A DNA stretch of 47,056 nucleotides from Bacteroidales bacterium (GTDB lineage: Bacteria; Bacteroidota; Bacteroidia; Bacteroidales; UBA932). Where the stretch lies: the NCBI GenBank assembly GCA_017453565.1, contig JAFTEQ010000016.1:1-47056 (forward strand), given 5' to 3'. The position numbers and the translations under genes are program-made. The notes under the pieces were generated by a model. It had not been told where the DNA came from and searched no databases. It worked only from the letters and a program-made list of their open reading frames with translations. Within the stretch, counting starts at the first letter, position 1. The number at the start of each line of letters is the position of its first letter. Shown piece after piece: positions 1 through 9,350 of this stretch.

Positions 1-66
1 AGCGTGGTCATCACCCACTACAACTGACAGGCCAGCGCCGACGCTTACCGCAAGCGACTGGAAACG
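1..66 (+). other. Upstream in-frame part of the DUF1846 gene with an internal TGA
   Basis: The bases before the ATG at 67 stay in the same frame and read SVVITHYN, then TGA at 25-27, then QASADAYRKRLET, running straight into the conserved part of the UPF0371/DUF1846 protein. This family is normally close to 500 residues, so the true N-terminus lies outside the window and these codons belong to the same ancestral gene. The TGA replaces one sense codon without shifting the frame. It is a nonsense mutation, a sequencing or assembly error, or less likely recoding. TGA is used as an ordinary stop elsewhere in the window. Confidence 0.7.
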
Positions 67-1155
67 ATGGGCATCAAAGTTTACTATCACCACACCATTG
101 AAGGCTATCCCAACAATGTGGCGCTCATCGACTCCGACGAGGGTTTCGGCAAGAACGACTATGTGGAGACGACCCGTCCGCTGGTGGTGGTGACGGCGCC
201 CGGTCCGGGGAGCGGCAAGATGGCCGTCTGCCTGAGCCAGCTCTACCAGGAGAACAAGCGCGGCGTCAAGGCCGGCTATGCCAAGTTCGAGACCTTCCCC
301 ATCTGGAACCTGCCCCTCGCCCACCCGGTGAACATTGCCTACGAGGCCGCCACGGCCGATCTGGACGACGTGAACATGATCGATCCCTTCCACCTGGAGG
401 CCTACGGCAAGACGGCGGTCAACTACAACCGCGACATCGAGATCTTCCCCGTGATGAACGCCCTGTTCGACGACATCTACGGAGACACGCCTTACAAGTC
501 GCCCACCGACATGGGCGTGAACATGGCGGGCTACTGCATCTGTGACGATGCTGTCTGCTGCGAGGCGGCCCATCAGGAGATCATCCGCCGTTACTACACC
601 GCCCTCTGCAATTTCGCAGAGGGCAAGGCCACCGAAAACGAGGTGAACAAACTCTCGCTCCTCATGAAGAAGGCGCGGATCAGCACGGCCGACCGCAAGA
701 CCACCGTAGCGGCATACGAGCGTATGGAACGGGAAGGGGTGGCCACCGCCGCCATGGAGTTGCCTGACGGGACCCTCATCACCAGCAAGACGTCTCCCCT
801 GCTGGGCCCCAGCGCGGCCCTGCTGCTCAACGCGCTCAAACACCTGGCCGGCATAGCCCACAACGTAAAACTCATCCCGCAGACCATGATCGAGCCCATC
901 CAGAAAACCAAGGTGAGCTATCTGCACGGCCGCAACCCCCGCCTGCATACCGACGAGGTCCTGGTGGCCATTTCTATGATGAGCCTGATCGACGAGAACT
1001 GCAAGAACGCCCTGGCCCAGCTGCCCAAGCTCGCAGGCGCGCAGGTGCATTCAACCGTGATGCTGAGTGAGGTTGACCGCAAGACCTTCAACAAGCTGGG
1101 CATCGGCCTCAGCTGCGATCCCGTTAAGAGAATCAAGCCCCGGAAGGAGGCTTAG
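67..1155 (+). CDS. UPF0371/DUF1846 family protein, N-terminally truncated by an in-frame stop and the window edge
   Basis: The 362 residues match the central and C-terminal parts of the DUF1846 family. The hallmark P-loop-like segment TAPGPGSGKMAVCLSQLY is at about residues 43-60, followed by the conserved stretches KFETFPIWNLP, AYEAATADL and DVNMIDPFHLEAYG. Family members are usually near 500 residues, and this reading frame continues upstream past a TGA at 25-27 to the window edge, so the ATG at 67 is only the first start after that stop and probably not the native one. The biochemical function is unknown; structural members are Rossmann-like and the GPGSGK segment suggests nucleotide or phosphate binding (inference). 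The stop overlaps the convergent maf stop by a few bases. If the TGA is real, the product is probably inactive. Confidence 0.85.
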   Translation: MGIKVYYHHTIEGYPNNVALIDSDEGFGKNDYVETTRPLVVVTAPGPGSGKMAVCLSQLYQENKRGVKAGYAKFETFPIWNLPLAHPVNIAYEAATADLDDVNMIDPFHLEAYGKTAVNYNRDIEIFPVMNALFDDIYGDTPYKSPTDMGVNMAGYCICDDAVCCEAAHQEIIRRYYTALCNFAEGKATENEVNKLSLLMKKARISTADRKTTVAAYERMEREGVATAAMELPDGTLITSKTSPLLGPSAALLLNALKHLAGIAHNVKLIPQTMIEPIQKTKVSYLHGRNPRLHTDEVLVAISMMSLIDENCKNALAQLPKLAGAQVHSTVMLSEVDRKTFNKLGIGLSCDPVKRIKPRKEA

Positions 1156-1733
1156 GCGAATTCTTTCAGAAGGGCATAGACCAGATGGACCGGCAGGCCC
1201 ATCACGGTGTAGAACGAGCCTTCCACGGCCCGGATGCCGATATAACCGATCCACTCCTGCACTCCGTAAGCCCCCGCCTTGTCGAGCGGGCGGTACTTCT
1301 CTACATAATAGTGGATCTCTTCCTTTGACAGTTCGTTGAACGTCACGCGGCTGCGGTCGACAAGGGTTTTGAAGGCCCCCTCGCCGCTGCGCAGGGTAAC
1401 GGCCGTAATCACGTCATGCGTGCGGCCGGAAAGCAGGCGCAGCATGCGGCAGGCGTCTTGCTCGTCGCGCGGTTTGCCCAGGATGATCTTGCCGAGCAGG
1501 ACCATGGTGTCAGCGGTAAGCAGCAGCTCATCCTTTTCCAGGGGCCGGTGAAAGCCGAGTGATTTCCCCTCCGACATGAGCACGGGTACCTGCTTGTGCG
1601 GCACGGAAGGGGCTACGCGTTCCTCGAAAGAAGTCTGTGCGTCTACAACAAAGTCGAGATCAAGCCCTTTGAGCAACTCCAACCTGCGCGGGGAGTTGCT
1701 GCCCAGGATGAGGCGTTTTCCGTTCAGGAGCAT
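1152..1733 (-). CDS. maf: Maf-family nucleoside triphosphate pyrophosphatase
   Basis: A 193-residue protein of the usual Maf length. The substrate-binding motif SNSPRR is at residues 12-17, and the catalytic aspartate lies in LLTADTMV (D75), followed by GKPRDEQDACRMLRLLSG, the typical Maf helix. Maf/YhdE proteins hydrolyse dTTP, UTP and modified pyrimidine nucleotides to monophosphates and diphosphate; they are cytosolic house-cleaning enzymes also linked to division arrest. Whether this is the YhdE (dTTP/UTP) or YceF (m7GTP) type cannot be settled by eye. It lies 5 bases downstream of kdsC on the same strand and is probably co-transcribed with it. Its end overlaps the convergent DUF1846 gene. 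Confidence 0.93.
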   Translation of the reverse strand: MLLNGKRLILGSNSPRRLELLKGLDLDFVVDAQTSFEERVAPSVPHKQVPVLMSEGKSLGFHRPLEKDELLLTADTMVLLGKIILGKPRDEQDACRMLRLLSGRTHDVITAVTLRSGEGAFKTLVDRSRVTFNELSKEEIHYYVEKYRPLDKAGAYGVQEWIGYIGIRAVEGSFYTVMGLPVHLVYALLKEFA

Positions 1734-1738
1734 GGTGT

Positions 1739-2263
1739 TCAGAAGATTAATTCATAGCAGTCGGGCTCGAACTGCCAGGTCCCCTGCGAGCGCATGACCT
1801 GTTCCACAGCCCAGCGTACGCAGCCTTTCCCGCCGGCGACGGGTGCGACAACATCGGCGGCTTCGCGTGCTTCGGGGGCTGCGTCGGCGGGGGCTACACC
1901 AATACCGGCAGCCTGCAGGACGGGGATGTCGGGGATGTCGTCTCCAAGATATAGCACTTCTTTAGGTGAAATGCCATATTTCTCACAAAAAGAATTGAAT
2001 TCGCGTAGTTTTCCCCGGCAGCCCATGTGCACGTCGGAAGGGTCAACGCCGCACACCTGCATGCGGAAGCGCACTCCTTCCGTTTCGCCGCCGGTAAACA
2101 CCGCCAGCCGGTAACCCTTCATGGCGGCCACGCGCATACCGAAACTGTCCTTGGCGTTGAAGATGCGCACCGCCTCATGGCTGTCGTAAACCACCAGGCT
2201 TCCGTCGGTGGCCACGCCGTCCACGTCGAGCGCAATCGCTTTGATGCGAGAATAATCTGTCAT
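1739..2263 (-). CDS. kdsC: KdsC-type 3-deoxy-D-manno-octulosonate 8-phosphate phosphatase (HAD family)
   Basis: A 174-residue cap-less HAD phosphatase. Motif I is LDVDGVATDG (nucleophile D13, acid/base D15), motif II lies in FTGGETEGV, and motif III/IV is YLGDDIPDIPVL. KDSFGMR and PADAAPEA are typical of Bacteroidota KdsC. It removes phosphate from Kdo-8-phosphate in the cytosol to give Kdo for the LPS inner core. The second motif has GGE where the Proteobacterial enzyme has GR; Bacteroidota homologues usually have GGR, so the glutamate is a small oddity. The start follows the DUF3467 stop by 6 bases, and the gene sits between DUF3467 and maf in one minus-strand run. A related sialic-acid-type phosphatase is the main alternative. 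Confidence 0.88.
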   Translation of the reverse strand: MTDYSRIKAIALDVDGVATDGSLVVYDSHEAVRIFNAKDSFGMRVAAMKGYRLAVFTGGETEGVRFRMQVCGVDPSDVHMGCRGKLREFNSFCEKYGISPKEVLYLGDDIPDIPVLQAAGIGVAPADAAPEAREAADVVAPVAGGKGCVRWAVEQVMRSQGTWQFEPDCYELIF

Positions 2264-2269
2264 CCTCCC

Positions 2270-2590
2270 CTACGATTTGGTCCCGCCAATGGGGCCGAAG
2301 TCGGCCAGGTTGAAGGTTCCCTTGGGCTGCTCGCCCGGCACCTCGATGCGACCGAACTGGGCCTCGTACTTGGAGATATTGTCTCCGAGCGCATTGTAGA
2401 GGCGCTTCACATGCTCGGGCGTCATGAGGATGCGGTTGCTGATGGACGGGCTCGGGAGCCCCGGCAGCATGGTCGCAAAGTCGATGACGAACTCGCTGTG
2501 CGAATGGGTGATGATGGCCAGGTTGCTGTAGGAACCGCGCGCAATCTCGGGGCGGAGTTCCAGGTTCATTTTCTTTTCGTTATCGTCCAT
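2270..2590 (-). CDS. DUF3467 domain protein
   Basis: A 106-residue protein starting at MDDNEKK. The longer frame to 2650 runs through the promoter region, and its first 20 residues are not family-like. The body (residues 10-90) has the DUF3467 pattern: a beta strand with YSNLAIITHSHSEFVIDF, then MLPG, then RILMTPEHVKRLYNALGDNI. The family is small, cytosolic and of unknown function, common in Bacteroidota. It is first in a minus-strand unit with kdsC and maf (gaps of 5-6 bases), so its promoter probably drives all three. Confidence 0.85.
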   Translation of the reverse strand: MDDNEKKMNLELRPEIARGSYSNLAIITHSHSEFVIDFATMLPGLPSPSISNRILMTPEHVKRLYNALGDNISKYEAQFGRIEVPGEQPKGTFNLADFGPIGGTKS

Positions 2591-2610
2591 GGTTCTTCTG
2601 GTTTGCACTG

Positions 2611-2618
2611 CGAAGTTA
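2611..2618 (-). promoter_or_regulatory. Candidate -7 box for the DUF3467-kdsC-maf unit
   Basis: Reading the minus strand gives TAACTTCG, one mismatch from the Bacteroidota -7 consensus TAnnTTTG, ending 20 bases before the DUF3467 start. I see no clear TTTG -33 box at the right spacing. Confidence 0.45.
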
Positions 2619-2631
2619 ACGAATAATTGTT

Positions 2632-2639
2632 TATCTTCG
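2632..2639 (+). promoter_or_regulatory. Candidate -7 box for the glycoside hydrolase at 2662
   Basis: TATCTTCG, one mismatch from TAnnTTTG, ends 22 bases before the ATG at 2662, the same spacing seen at other starts in this window. It faces the divergent box at 2611-2618, so the two transcripts would share a short divergent promoter region. A -33 box is not obvious. Confidence 0.45.
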
Positions 2640-2661
2640 TACGGTTCCATATAAATGACAC

Positions 2662-5067
2662 ATGAAACGAAGCCTGCTTTTCTCCCTGCTGCTTGCGCTG
2701 CTTTGCATCCAGCCCCTCCATTCCCGCGAAAAGGCCGAAGCAGTCACTGTCCGTGTACTTGCCGACGGCGGCCTGGGCATTGGTGACGCCACCCTCCAGA
2801 TCCAGGCTTTCGCGCCCGGATGGAAGCAGATCCGGCTTTCGACTGTCTGGGACGAAGCCCAGCGGAGCGAAGCCATGTTCACCATCGGCAAGGGAAAAGA
2901 CGCGACGATGCAGGGTTCCGCCCGCTGGAAACAGGGTAAGGACGGCTGCCTGGAGGGGATCTTCGAACTGGAATGCCTGCGTGACACCCGCATGCAGTGC
3001 ATCTCCCCCACTTACAAGAGCCCGGTTACCCCGGTGCTCGGGCATAGTTGGGAGGCAGACAAGTCGGGCGGTACGATTCCGGTCGAGCCCGCAAGCACCC
3101 TCGGCAACGGCACGGCCGGCTCCCTCCGTCTCCCGCTGACGGGAGGGGCTGTGTTGGAGATCTCGTTCCCTGAACCCACTTCCTATCGGGCGCAGGACGG
3201 ACGCCGGTGGGGTGATTATTGGTTCATCCGCTTGGGCGGCAACCAGACCCTGCGCGATTACCATAAGGGAGACAGGATCACGTTCCGCATGAAGGTCAGC
3301 GCTGGATCCGGCATCGATTTCCACCCGTTCAGCGCGTGCGAGATCCATGCCTCCAATGACTGGATCCCCCTCCGGAACCAGGCTGACGTCCTGGTGGGCA
3401 GCGCCCTCGATTTCAGCGTGCTCGGTCTCCAGGAAGCGCCTGCCGGGAAGCACGGCTGGCTGAAAGCCGTTGACGGTCATTTCGAATTCGAAGGACGTCC
3501 CGGCGTGCCGGTGCGTTTCTATGGCACCAACCTTTGTTTCACCGCCAACTATCCAGACCACGAGTTCGCTGATATCCTGGCCGACAGGCTGACGAAACTC
3601 GGCTACAACGCGCTGCGCCTGCACCACCACGACCGTGACTGGGTCGTTCCTGAAAATGCGGAGCGTCTCGATTACTTCCTGGCGGCACTGCTGAAAAGGG
3701 GCATCTACATCACCACCGACCTCTACGTCTCGCGTCCCGTCCGTTGGAAGGACCTGGGTGTGGAGCGCAAGGGCATCATGGACAAGAACCTCTTCAAGGC
3801 ACTTGTGGGCTGCAATGACCTGGCCTTTGAAAACTGGTGCGCCTTCACCGCCGCGTTCCTGAACCATGTCAACCCCTACACGGGCCGAGCCCTGAAAGAC
3901 GAGCCGGGCATCCCCTTCATTTCGATCATCAACGAAGGCAAACTCGCGATGCATTGGATGGATTCAGGGAAAGCGGCCAGCGAGGACCTGCTCCGCGCCT
4001 GGCACGAATACGGCGGCTCCGGGCCCCTTCCAAAAGCGAATACGGATGAGTTCCGGGCTTTTTCCGCCTGGTTCAACAGGAGGCTTTTCGAGCGCTGTTC
4101 CGGCTTCGTGCGTTCCCTCGGTGCCCGGGCGCTGCTGACCAACGACAACAACGGCTCGGAGCATGCCGACGGTGAAGATGCCACGCCGCTCTACGATTAT
4201 GTGGACAACCATTTCTATGTAGACCATCCCCAGTTCCTCGACAAACGCTGGCGGCTGCCGGCGCAGTGCGGCAACAGCAATCCCGTATTTACCGGAGGTC
4301 CCGGGCTTTTGAATAAGGGCTATGCGTCCCATTCAGCCAAGCCCTACACAATCACGGAGTGGAATTTCTCCGGACCGGGACGCTACCGCGGGATGGGCGG
4401 CGTGATGACCGGCGCCCTTGCTTCCGTTCAGGGCTGGGACGGCCTCTGGCGCTTTGCCTTCGCGCACAGCCGCGACGATTTCGATCCCGCAAAGGCCCGC
4501 CTTTCCTATTTCAACTGTTCCACCGACCCCCTGATGCTCGCTTCGGAGCGGGCCAGCATCTGCCTGTTCCTGCGCGGCGATGCCGCTGAAGGGGGCGATG
4601 CGGTCTCGCTCGACCGGAAGGAGGGTGTGATGCGGATAGACACGCCGCGTACCTGCGGGCTGTTCCTGCCCAAAGGAAAGGCTTCGGCCGGGATCCTTGA
4701 GGCCGAACTTGCCGGTGCGCCCGCTACCATCTGGGCCAGTTCCCTGGACGGAGCGCCCCTGGCCCGGTCTGAGCGGATCCTGCTCACCCACTTGACCGAT
4801 GTTCAGGGCGAGGGAACCCGCTACGCAGATGAGACGCGCTCGGTCCTGCTCCGCTGGGGCGACGGCCTGCTCCTTGAACGGGGTTCCGCACAGGTTTCCC
4901 TGCGGATCGACCGTCCGGAGGCCTGCAGCGTCTATGCCTTGGACCTTTCGGGTGCGCGCCGCTCTAAACTGAAAACATCCGCACGGGGCGGATGTCTCAG
5001 TTTCGAATTGTGCACGAAGGGAGCGGAGGGAGCCCGCATCCACTACGAGATCGTGCGGGAACGTTGA
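2662..5067 (+). CDS. Secreted clan GH-A (GH5/GH39-like) glycoside hydrolase
   Basis: An 801-residue protein with a Sec signal peptide (about residues 1-21). Its first part (about 25-265) looks like a beta-sandwich. It is followed by a (beta/alpha)8-type domain containing RFYGTNLCF, LGYNALRLHHHD, the presumed acid/base glutamate in IINEGK (E425), and the presumed nucleophile in ITEWNFSGPG (E566). A beta-rich C-terminal region ends the protein. The spacing of the two glutamates and the NE and TEW contexts are what clan GH-A retaining enzymes show; I cannot name the GH family or the substrate. It should act in the periplasm or at the surface on a polysaccharide. It stands alone between the DUF3467 unit and glnS, with no SusC/SusD pair in the window. 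Confidence 0.75.
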   Translation: MKRSLLFSLLLALLCIQPLHSREKAEAVTVRVLADGGLGIGDATLQIQAFAPGWKQIRLSTVWDEAQRSEAMFTIGKGKDATMQGSARWKQGKDGCLEGIFELECLRDTRMQCISPTYKSPVTPVLGHSWEADKSGGTIPVEPASTLGNGTAGSLRLPLTGGAVLEISFPEPTSYRAQDGRRWGDYWFIRLGGNQTLRDYHKGDRITFRMKVSAGSGIDFHPFSACEIHASNDWIPLRNQADVLVGSALDFSVLGLQEAPAGKHGWLKAVDGHFEFEGRPGVPVRFYGTNLCFTANYPDHEFADILADRLTKLGYNALRLHHHDRDWVVPENAERLDYFLAALLKRGIYITTDLYVSRPVRWKDLGVERKGIMDKNLFKALVGCNDLAFENWCAFTAAFLNHVNPYTGRALKDEPGIPFISIINEGKLAMHWMDSGKAASEDLLRAWHEYGGSGPLPKANTDEFRAFSAWFNRRLFERCSGFVRSLGARALLTNDNNGSEHADGEDATPLYDYVDNHFYVDHPQFLDKRWRLPAQCGNSNPVFTGGPGLLNKGYASHSAKPYTITEWNFSGPGRYRGMGGVMTGALASVQGWDGLWRFAFAHSRDDFDPAKARLSYFNCSTDPLMLASERASICLFLRGDAAEGGDAVSLDRKEGVMRIDTPRTCGLFLPKGKASAGILEAELAGAPATIWASSLDGAPLARSERILLTHLTDVQGEGTRYADETRSVLLRWGDGLLLERGSAQVSLRIDRPEACSVYALDLSGARRSKLKTSARGGCLSFELCTKGAEGARIHYEIVRER

Positions 5068-5071
5068 ATCT

Positions 5072-6727
<1,656 letters not shown>

Positions 6728-6750
6728 GTTTTTGCTGCTTTTCTGAACCG

Positions 6751-6758
6751 CAAAAATA
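6751..6758 (-). promoter_or_regulatory. Bacteroidota -7 box for glnS
   Basis: The minus strand reads TATTTTTG, an exact TAnnTTTG match, ending 23 bases before the glnS ATG. A T-rich tract lies where the -33 box would be. Confidence 0.65.
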
Positions 6759-6780
6759 ATCTTTTTCCACATAAAAAATG

Positions 6781-6788
6781 TATTTTTG
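6781..6788 (+). promoter_or_regulatory. Bacteroidota -7 box for yicC
   Basis: TATTTTTG, an exact TAnnTTTG match, ends 27 bases before the yicC ATG at 6816. With the glnS box at 6751-6758 it forms a back-to-back promoter pair in which each -33 region overlaps the other promoter. Confidence 0.65.
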
Positions 6789-6815
6789 TTCCAGCAAATC
6801 TTCTTTGTCCGCACT

Positions 6816-7691
6816 ATGATCAAATCGATGACCGGTTACGGGAAAGCCGTGGCCCAACTCTCAACGGGGCGCCTGACCCTCGAAATCCGCACGCTCAACG
6901 GCAAGACCTGCGACCTCAGCATCAAGAGTTCCATCCTGCCCAAGGACAAGGAACTGGCCCTGCGCAAGACCATTGTCGACACGGTGGTGCGAGGCACGGC
7001 CGATCTGCTGCTGAATTTTGAACCCAAGGATGCCTCCCATGCCCGCCTCATCGACGCCGACCTGGTGGAAGACTACTTCCGGCAGACTCAGGACATCAGC
7101 CGCCGGGTGGGCATCAGCAAGCCTCAGCCAGACTACCTGCAGGCCATCCTTCGTTTCCCCGATATCTTTGTGGGCGGACGCCAGGAAGTGATTCCCGAGG
7201 CCGAATGGCCGAAGGTTGAAGCGGCGCTGGGCGAAGCGCTGCAGGCCCTCGACGACTACCGGACCCGGGAAGGTGCCGCCCTGAAGGCCGACGTGCTGCG
7301 CGGCGTGCAGAAGATCATGTCGCTCGAAGACGAAGTGGAAGGCTACGAGGCCGAGCGTACCGCCACCGTTCGGGAACGCATCCTGAAGAACGCCCGCGAA
7401 GCAGGCATCAAACTCGACCCCGACCGTTTCGAGCAGGAAATGGTCTTCTACCTCGAGAAACTCGATATCACCGAAGAAAGGGTGCGCCTGCGCCAGCACT
7501 GCCGCTATTTCCTCGATACCCTGGAGAACGAGCCCTGTCCGGGCCGGAAACTGGGATTCATCATTCAGGAGATGGGGCGTGAAATCAACACCACCGGCTC
7601 CAAGGCAAACCATTCAGGCATCCAGAAGGCGGTGGTGCAGATGAAGGACGAGCTCGAGAAGGTGCGCGAGCAGTCGATGAATATTCTCTAA
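6816..7691 (+). CDS. yicC: YicC-family endoribonuclease
   Basis: A 291-residue protein. The start at MIKSMTGYGKA is the conserved YicC N-terminus; ten in-frame upstream codons overlap the -7 box region and were left out. The N-terminal YicC domain (about 1-155) is followed by the DUF1732 C-terminal domain (about 205-291) with the conserved CPGRKLGFIIQEMGREINTT segment. YicC proteins are cytosolic endoribonucleases or RNase adaptors linked to stationary phase and small-RNA decay. In many bacteria the gene lies next to gmk, but here the next gene downstream is a convergent 5'-nucleotidase whose stop overlaps by four bases. Confidence 0.93.
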   Translation: MIKSMTGYGKAVAQLSTGRLTLEIRTLNGKTCDLSIKSSILPKDKELALRKTIVDTVVRGTADLLLNFEPKDASHARLIDADLVEDYFRQTQDISRRVGISKPQPDYLQAILRFPDIFVGGRQEVIPEAEWPKVEAALGEALQALDDYRTREGAALKADVLRGVQKIMSLEDEVEGYEAERTATVRERILKNAREAGIKLDPDRFEQEMVFYLEKLDITEERVRLRQHCRYFLDTLENEPCPGRKLGFIIQEMGREINTTGSKANHSGIQKAVVQMKDELEKVREQSMNIL

Positions 7692-8494
7692 TAGATCTTT
7701 ACGACGCCCATTTCTATGCCGAAACAGCCGTCGGTGATGATGGGCACCTCTTTCCCGTCAAGGTCGGTCTTGTAGACAAATCCGTCCACAAAGCTGTGCG
7801 AATGCCCGCCCACGACGAGGTCGATGCCTCGTATCTGCGGAACGATGGCCTGATCCTCATGGTAGCCCAGGTGCGAAAGGAGGATGACCAGATCGCACTT
7901 CTGCTCGTCGCGCAGGAACTCCGCCCATTTGTTCGTCACCTCCACGTTGTCGAGCTGGGGAATGCGCGAGGAAATCTCGTTCGATACGTTGGTGGAGATG
8001 TCGCTCTCGAGCCCGATGATACCGATCTTCATGCCGCCGCGGCGGATGACGGTCCAGGGTTTCACCACCTCTCCGATGGGTAGGTGCGAGAAATCAAGAT
8101 TGGCGCATAGCACAGGGCAGTTGATGCGTTGGACGCGCTGCGTGAGGTTTTCCAGCCCGTCGTCGAGTTCGTGGTTACCCAGGGCGATGCAGTCGTAGCC
8201 GAGGGCGTTCACCATCTCCACTTCGAGGCTTCCGCCCAGTTCGCTGTAGTATGACGAACCCTGGTTGAAATCGCCCGCGTGCAGCAGCAGGACCTTGTTT
8301 TTGCCAACGGCGTGACGCACGCTGTCCACGAAAGCGGCACGCTCGATGATTCCGCCCTTCCCGTCGCTGCGGCCACCGCGGACGGGGTCGAGATGGGAGT
8401 GCGTATCGTTGGTATGGATGATGACGAGCCTGGGGCCGGAGGAGCAGGCTGCTGCCACCAGCAGCAAAACAGTCAGGAATACAGTCTTTCTCAT
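7688..8494 (-). CDS. 5'-nucleotidase, metallophosphoesterase domain lipoprotein
   Basis: A 268-residue lipoprotein with a lipobox ending at C17 (VAAAC). It is only the catalytic calcineurin-like half of an UshA-type 5'-nucleotidase. Visible metal-ligand motifs are HTNDTHSH (residues 27-34), HAGDFNQG, GNHELDDG and GGHSH, in the canonical order. The C-terminal substrate-specificity domain is missing from this chain and is encoded by the gene immediately upstream, overlapping in an ATGA. Such split nucleotidases are known in Bacteroidota. The pair would hydrolyse periplasmic nucleotides or UDP-sugars. It is the last gene of the 11569-7688 operon. Confidence 0.9.
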   Translation of the reverse strand: MRKTVFLTVLLLVAAACSSGPRLVIIHTNDTHSHLDPVRGGRSDGKGGIIERAAFVDSVRHAVGKNKVLLLHAGDFNQGSSYYSELGGSLEVEMVNALGYDCIALGNHELDDGLENLTQRVQRINCPVLCANLDFSHLPIGEVVKPWTVIRRGGMKIGIIGLESDISTNVSNEISSRIPQLDNVEVTNKWAEFLRDEQKCDLVILLSHLGYHEDQAIVPQIRGIDLVVGGHSHSFVDGFVYKTDLDGKEVPIITDGCFGIEMGVVKIY

Positions 8495-9345
8495 TTCTCT
8501 ATGATGAATCTGCCGTCGCAGCTATAGGTGAAGGGACGGCCGGCGTCGCCATAGGCCTTCACGGCCGGGAGCATGGCGTCCACCACCCGGGTTTCGGTAA
8601 CGATGAGTTCCCGCGCATTGCGGGCAAGGCGGAGGCCGTCTCCCCCGTCGAGCAGGAAATCGATGGTTGCAAGGCCGTAGGTTTTGTTGCGGTCGATGGG
8701 CCGTCCGCCTACCTCCAGCTGCTTGATCTTCCCGTCTTTCACCACCATGCGCGCACCTCCGATGATCTGGGGATGGGCGGCCAGTTGCTCGAAGATGTGT
8801 AGCAGGTCGGCCCCGCTCAGGGCAACGTAACAAAGGTAGTTGCGGAACGGGAACATGGAGACCAGATCGTCCGCAAGCACGTTGCCGGCGGGGATGTCGG
8901 CGCGCACGCCTCCGAAATTGGCAATGCTCACATCACACCGGCGTCCGGTCAGGCGCGCCACGTCGGCGAGCAGCTGGTCGGCAAGCCAGTCGTAGAGCGG
9001 CGATTCCGGTTTTCTGCGTTCCAGCGCTTCCGGAGCATAGGCGAGCACCTGTTTGAGATGCGTGAAACGCGGCTGGACGTCAATGAGGAGTTTGGCTACA
9101 GCCGGCGTGCTGCCACCTTCGAAGACTGTCCCGTTGGGCGCGGTATAACGCACGCCGTCGCTTTCGCCCATGGCCTCGCGCACGTTGTCGGCGCTCGCCA
9201 CGGTAACGCCCGTGCGGTGGCCGTCCATCACGAAATGCTCCCACTCCATGCGCAGGGGCCCGTCTGCCCTGTCGGCTATGCGGACGGCAAGGAGGGCGCC
9301 GCAGGCGATGAGGGCGAAGCCCAGAAGGTAATAGTACTTTCTCAT
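8491..9345 (-). CDS. 5'-nucleotidase C-terminal domain protein
   Basis: A 284-residue protein beginning with an uncleaved-type or signal helix (MRKYYYLLGFALIACGALLA), then the 5_nucleotid_C fold with the conserved NFGGVRADIPAG (about residues 131-142), DLVSMFPFRNYL and YGLATIDFLLDGGDG. This domain binds the nucleoside or sugar in UshA/CD73-type enzymes; catalysis would need the metallophosphoesterase encoded by the next gene (ATGA overlap). The ATG at 9345 follows an AGGAG sequence, one of the few clear Shine-Dalgarno motifs in the window. A TTG eight codons upstream, inside the permease gene, is a less likely start. Confidence 0.87.
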   Translation of the reverse strand: MRKYYYLLGFALIACGALLAVRIADRADGPLRMEWEHFVMDGHRTGVTVASADNVREAMGESDGVRYTAPNGTVFEGGSTPAVAKLLIDVQPRFTHLKQVLAYAPEALERRKPESPLYDWLADQLLADVARLTGRRCDVSIANFGGVRADIPAGNVLADDLVSMFPFRNYLCYVALSGADLLHIFEQLAAHPQIIGGARMVVKDGKIKQLEVGGRPIDRNKTYGLATIDFLLDGGDGLRLARNARELIVTETRVVDAMLPAVKAYGDAGRPFTYSCDGRFIIEK

Positions 9346-9350
9346 TGCTC

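Noticed and set aside
25-27. Genome-wide TGA recoding to glycine or tryptophan
   Set aside because: TGA terminates several intact genes in this window, so the TGA here is better explained as mutation or error.
2566-3954. 462-residue minus-strand frame opposite the glycoside hydrolase
   Set aside because: Antisense to a gene with signal peptide and catalytic motifs; its end also overlaps the DUF3467 gene.
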